Shown here piece after piece: positions 61,371 through 64,000 of a stretch of DNA of 64,000 bases. A model generated the notes under the pieces. It had not been told where the DNA came from. It saw only the letters and a program-made list of their open reading frames with translations, and did no database searches. Source of the DNA: Aeromonas finlandensis (lineage in GTDB: Bacteria > Pseudomonadota > Gammaproteobacteria > Enterobacterales > Aeromonadaceae). The position numbers and the translations under genes are program-made. The DNA is taken from NCBI RefSeq assembly GCF_000764645.1, contig NZ_JRGK01000269.1:1-64000 (forward strand), read 5' to 3'. Position 1 is the first letter of the stretch; each line of letters opens with the position of its first letter.

Positions 61371-62480
61371 ATGGCGCTGAGCACAACCCAGGAAATCATT
61401 GCCGATATCAAGGCTGGCAAGATGGTGATCCTGATGGATGACGAAGACAGGGAGAACGAAGGCGACCTCATCATGGCCGCCTCCTGCGTCCGTCCGGAGG
61501 ATATCAACTTCATGGCCCGTTACGGCCGTGGCCTCATCTGCTTGACCCTGACTCAGGATCGCTGCAAGCAGTTGGCGCTGCCGCTGATGGTTGATCGCAA
61601 CAATGCCCAGTTCTCTACCGCCTTCACCGTGACCATCGAAGCGGCCGAAGGGGTGACCACAGGTATCTCCGCTGCCGATCGCGCGGTGACCGTGCAAGCT
61701 GCAGTGGCGCCCAATGCCAAGGCGGCCGATCTGGTGCAGCCGGGCCACATCTTCCCGCTGATGGCGCAAGATGGCGGCGTGCTGACCCGTGCCGGCCACA
61801 CCGAAGCGGGTTGCGATCTGGCCCGTCTGGCCGGTTACGAGGCGGCCTCTGTCATCGTCGAGATCCTCAACGAAGATGGCACCATGGCGCGCCGTCCGGA
61901 TTTGGAGATCTTCGCCGAGCAGCACGGCATCAAGCTCGGCACCATCGCCGACCTTATCGAGTACCGCAACCAGCACGAGACCACGGTCGTGAAAGTGGCT
62001 GAGTGCAAGCTGCCTACCGAGTTTGGCGAGTTCGACCTCATCACCTTCCGCGACACCATCGACAATCAGGTTCACTTCGCCCTGAAAAAGGGTGAGGTAC
62101 AGGTCGACCAGCCGACGCTGGTGCGGGTGCACCTGCACGATGTGCTGAGCGATCTGCTGCTGACCGACCGTCACGCCGCCCGCAGCTGGCCGCTGCCCAA
62201 ATCCATGGCCCGTATCGCCGACGAGGGCGGTGTGCTGGTGATCCTGGGGGCGGAATCCCACGGTGAGGAGCTGCTGGCCCGGGTCAAGGGCTTTGAAGCC
62301 GCCGACAAGGGGCTGGCACCGGAAGGAGCCAAGTGGCAGGGCACTTCGCGCCGGGTTGGCGTCGGTTCCCAGATCCTCAAAGCCCTTGGCGTGAGCAAGA
62401 TGCGCCTGCTGAGCTCGCCGAAGAAGTATCACGCCCTCGGTGGCTTCGGTCTGGAAGTGGTTGAGTACGTCGGCGAGTAA
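61371..62480 (+). CDS. ribB: RibBA-type protein: DHBP synthase with a degenerate GTP cyclohydrolase II-like half
   Basis: 369 residues, GGAG upstream of the ATG. The N-terminal half (1 to about 205) is a complete 3,4-dihydroxy-2-butanone 4-phosphate synthase: [16 protein letters not shown] (acidic metal site), [25 protein letters not shown], and [17 protein letters not shown]. The C-terminal half has the place of RibA, but the zinc-binding cysteines of GTP cyclohydrolase II (ECLTGD..CDCG) are replaced by [20 protein letters not shown]. The fold is kept ([32 protein letters not shown]), the activity probably not. GTP cyclohydrolase II would then be supplied by another gene. It is also called ribBX in such cases. 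Confidence 0.92.
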   Translation: MALSTTQEIIADIKAGKMVILMDDEDRENEGDLIMAASCVRPEDINFMARYGRGLICLTLTQDRCKQLALPLMVDRNNAQFSTAFTVTIEAAEGVTTGISAADRAVTVQAAVAPNAKAADLVQPGHIFPLMAQDGGVLTRAGHTEAGCDLARLAGYEAASVIVEILNEDGTMARRPDLEIFAEQHGIKLGTIADLIEYRNQHETTVVKVAECKLPTEFGEFDLITFRDTIDNQVHFALKKGEVQVDQPTLVRVHLHDVLSDLLLTDRHAARSWPLPKSMARIADEGGVLVILGAESHGEELLARVKGFEAADKGLAPEGAKWQGTSRRVGVGSQILKALGVSKMRLLSSPKKYHALGGFGLEVVEYVGE

Positions 62481-62481
62481 A

Positions 62482-62562
62482 GGACTCAAGGTTCCAGCAG
62501 AGAATTACCATCCCCTTCTGGGCGGTTTCGGTCTGGAAGTAGTGGAATACGTCGGCGAATAG
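62482..62562 (+). pseudogene. Remnant of a second ribBA 3' end
   Basis: Directly after the ribBA stop, one frame reads [21 protein letters not shown] then VGE-stop. This matches the intact gene's end ([21 protein letters not shown]). The final 13 codons encode the same peptide but differ at seven codon third positions, counting the stop. There is no start and nothing upstream. It looks like the tail of a diverged ribBA copy. Confidence 0.75.
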
Positions 62563-62727
62563 CCGAGGTCGGTAGCGGGATCCGCGTTCGCGATCCGGCT
62601 TGCCGAGACGATTACATGGCGATCATGGCTGCGTGTTGCGGCCATGGTTTTTGTCGTGGGTCTGTTGTGCTAGAATGTGCGCACTTTTGACTCCGGCCCT
62701 TTTGATTGCACAGATACAGGATTTCCA

Positions 62728-63198
62728 ATGAAGGTTATCGAAGGAAATATCGCCGCTCCTGAGGCGCGCGTTGCTATTGTTGTTGCCCGTTTCAACAGCT
62801 TCATCAACGACAGTCTGGTGAACGGTGCGGTGGACGTACTGAAGCGTCAAGGTCAAGTGCAGGACAGCAACCTGACACTGGTAAAAGTGCCGGGCGCGGT
62901 TGAAATGCCATTGGTCATCAAAAAGCTGGCCAAGAGTGGTCAATACGACGCCATCGTGGCGGTCGGTACTGTCATCCGTGGCGGCACCTACCACTTCGAT
63001 CTGGTGGCAAACGAGAACAGCAAGGGCATGGCTCAGGTAATGATGGAATATGAAATTCCCGTTGCCTTCGGCGTGCTGACCACTGAAAACATTGAACAAG
63101 CCATCGAGCGTGCAGGTACCAAGGCGGGTAACAAGGGTGCAGAGGCTGCACTGGCAGCGCTCGAAATGATCAACGTCCTGAAAGAACTGGACGTGTAA
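62728..63198 (+). CDS. ribH: 6,7-dimethyl-8-ribityllumazine synthase
   Basis: 156 residues from the ATG at 62728 ([20 protein letters not shown]). It condenses the ribB product and the ribD product to lumazine, forming a 60-meric or pentameric shell. Motifs: [37 protein letters not shown] with the catalytic His, and [20 protein letters not shown]. Follows the ribBA remnant. Confidence 0.98.
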   Translation: MKVIEGNIAAPEARVAIVVARFNSFINDSLVNGAVDVLKRQGQVQDSNLTLVKVPGAVEMPLVIKKLAKSGQYDAIVAVGTVIRGGTYHFDLVANENSKGMAQVMMEYEIPVAFGVLTTENIEQAIERAGTKAGNKGAEAALAALEMINVLKELDV

Positions 63199-63212
63199 CG
63201 AGGAGAAGTACA

Positions 63213-63626
63213 TTGAAACCGTCCGAGCGCCGTAAAGCCCGCCATTGCGCCACCCAGGCCATCTACCAGTGGCAGATGACCAAGGCTAACGTGGGTGACA
63301 TCGAAGAGCAGTTCAAGATCGATCAGGACACCAAGGGTGTAGACCTGAACTATTTTCGCGATCTGCTGTTCGGGGTAGCCCTCCACTGCAACGAGCTGGA
63401 CAAGGTCTTCGCACCTTACCTCTCCCGTCCGCTGGAAGAAGTGGACATGGTGGACAAGGCGATCTTGCGTCTGGCGACCTACGAGCTGACTCGTCGTGAT
63501 GATGTACCGCCGCGCGTGGTCATCAACGAAGCGATCGAGCTGGCGAAAGCCTTTGCTGCCGATGACAGCCACAAGTTTGTCAACGGTGTACTGGACAAGG
63601 TGATCAAGTCGCTGAACAAGCGTTGA
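63213..63626 (+). CDS. nusB: Transcription antitermination factor NusB
   Basis: 137 residues from a TTG start, with GAGGAG upstream and no better start. It binds boxA RNA with NusE (S10) in rRNA antitermination. Family start [20 protein letters not shown] and end [20 protein letters not shown] are typical. Gap of 14 bases after ribH, so co-transcribed. Confidence 0.96.
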   Translation: MKPSERRKARHCATQAIYQWQMTKANVGDIEEQFKIDQDTKGVDLNYFRDLLFGVALHCNELDKVFAPYLSRPLEEVDMVDKAILRLATYELTRRDDVPPRVVINEAIELAKAFAADDSHKFVNGVLDKVIKSLNKR

Positions 63627-63656
63627 TCCTGCTGTCCGTCAGCATCTAAGAGAGGA

Positions 63657-63678
63657 GCCAGCTTATTGCTGGCTTTTT
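63657..63678 (+). other. Terminator-like hairpin between nusB and thiL
   Basis: GCCAGC-TTATT-GCTGGC followed by five T lies only six bases before the thiL ATG and overlaps the end of the AGGAG site at 63653-63657. It could attenuate transcription into thiL or mask its ribosome site. Confidence 0.6.
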
Positions 63679-63683
63679 ACTGT

Positions 63684-64000
63684 ATGGGTGAATTTGAGCT
63701 GATTGATAAGTACTTCAAGGTCCCCCACGCCCGCAAGGATGTGGTGATGGGCCCTGGAGATGACTGTGCCCTGCTGACCCTGCCCCCCGATACCCAGCTG
63801 GCGGTGAGCACCGACACCCTGGTGAGCGGCGTACACTTCTTTCCCGACATGGATCCGGTGGATCTCGGCTACAAGGCGCTGGCGGTCAATCTCTCCGATC
63901 TCGCCGCCATGGGAGCCGAACCGCGCTGGGTGTCGCTGGCGCTGACCCTGCCTGCCATCAACGAAGGCTGGGTCGCCGGTTTTGCCGAAGGGTTCCTGGA
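63684..64000 (+). CDS. thiL: Thiamine-monophosphate kinase (3' end beyond window)
   Basis: About 105 residues visible. It phosphorylates thiamine monophosphate to the diphosphate. [11 protein letters not shown] aligns with the E. coli ThiL start; [20 protein letters not shown] (ATP/metal Asp pair), [17 protein letters not shown] and [20 protein letters not shown] are the family motifs. A TTG at 63666 is an alternative start with a better-spaced AGGAG. Normal neighbour of nusB. Confidence 0.95.
   Translation, partial: MGEFELIDKYFKVPHARKDVVMGPGDDCALLTLPPDTQLAVSTDTLVSGVHFFPDMDPVDLGYKALAVNLSDLAAMGAEPRWVSLALTLPAINEGWVAGFAEGFL

Overview
The window looks like a chromosomal segment of a gammaproteobacterium, most likely Aeromonas. 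The evidence is a GC-rich, densely coded sequence, close E. coli/Vibrio-type orthologues (GlnE, EttA, FadH, SppA, AccBC, PanF, PrmA, GlyA, NrdR, rib operon, NusB, ThiL), and a Vibrio-type TonB2 cluster with a TtpC protein next to E. coli-type gene order. No rRNA, tRNA, CRISPR array, transposase or prophage was seen. The genus call is inference; the family calls rest on motifs.

Layout. 1-16 kb: the tail of an unknown gene, an AT-richer stand-alone HsdR-type nuclease, glnE, a GNAT acetyltransferase, a purine permease with a PurR-like box, ettA, a Crp/Fnr regulator with a YgjV-type membrane protein, an exported MTA/SAH nucleosidase-like protein, a lytic transglycosylase, a DUF2076 protein and the sugar-nucleotide pair ugd plus UDP-glucuronate epimerase. 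16-24 kb: yitT, then an inserted-looking amino-acid-type binding protein flanked by a 74-bp duplication of the yitT 3' end, then a Yej-like peptide ABC transporter (yejB, yejE, binding protein, two ATPases).

24-32 kb: an AT-rich regulatory region, then receptor, DUF3450 protein, TtpC, ExbB, ExbD, TonB and a TPR protein. Together they form a complete outer-membrane uptake system with its own energising complex. 33-39 kb: L,D-transpeptidase, sppA, fadH, ydjA and a candidate small RNA. 39-51.5 kb: the prmA/panF/yhdT/accC/accB/aroQ neighbourhood as in E. coli, but interrupted between panF and prmA by an oxidoreductase, a LysR regulator and a PTS permease. An intergenic stretch there holds three strong terminators and a second small-RNA candidate. 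acs follows aroQ. 51.7-57 kb: two paralogous, apparently undescribed ~90-residue proteins flank a PAS-GGDEF-EAL protein, followed by a TorD-like chaperone, a GFA protein and a membrane-anchored zinc-ribbon protein. 57-64 kb: glyA-nrdR-ribD-ribE-ribBA-ribH-nusB-thiL (thiL cut by the window end). Here the RibA half of RibBA lacks its zinc cysteines, and a second, synonymously diverged copy of the ribBA 3' end lies just downstream.

Recurring themes: (i) two loci (yitT, ribBA) carry a leftover second copy of a gene's 3' end, suggesting past allele replacement or decay of a second copy; (ii) three PurR-like boxes occur (purine permease, small-RNA candidate, glyA); (iii) a TGTTTCA-N4-TGAAA inverted repeat occurs in two unlinked intergenic regions. 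Coordinates of starts were chosen by Shine-Dalgarno spacing and family alignment where several starts were possible.
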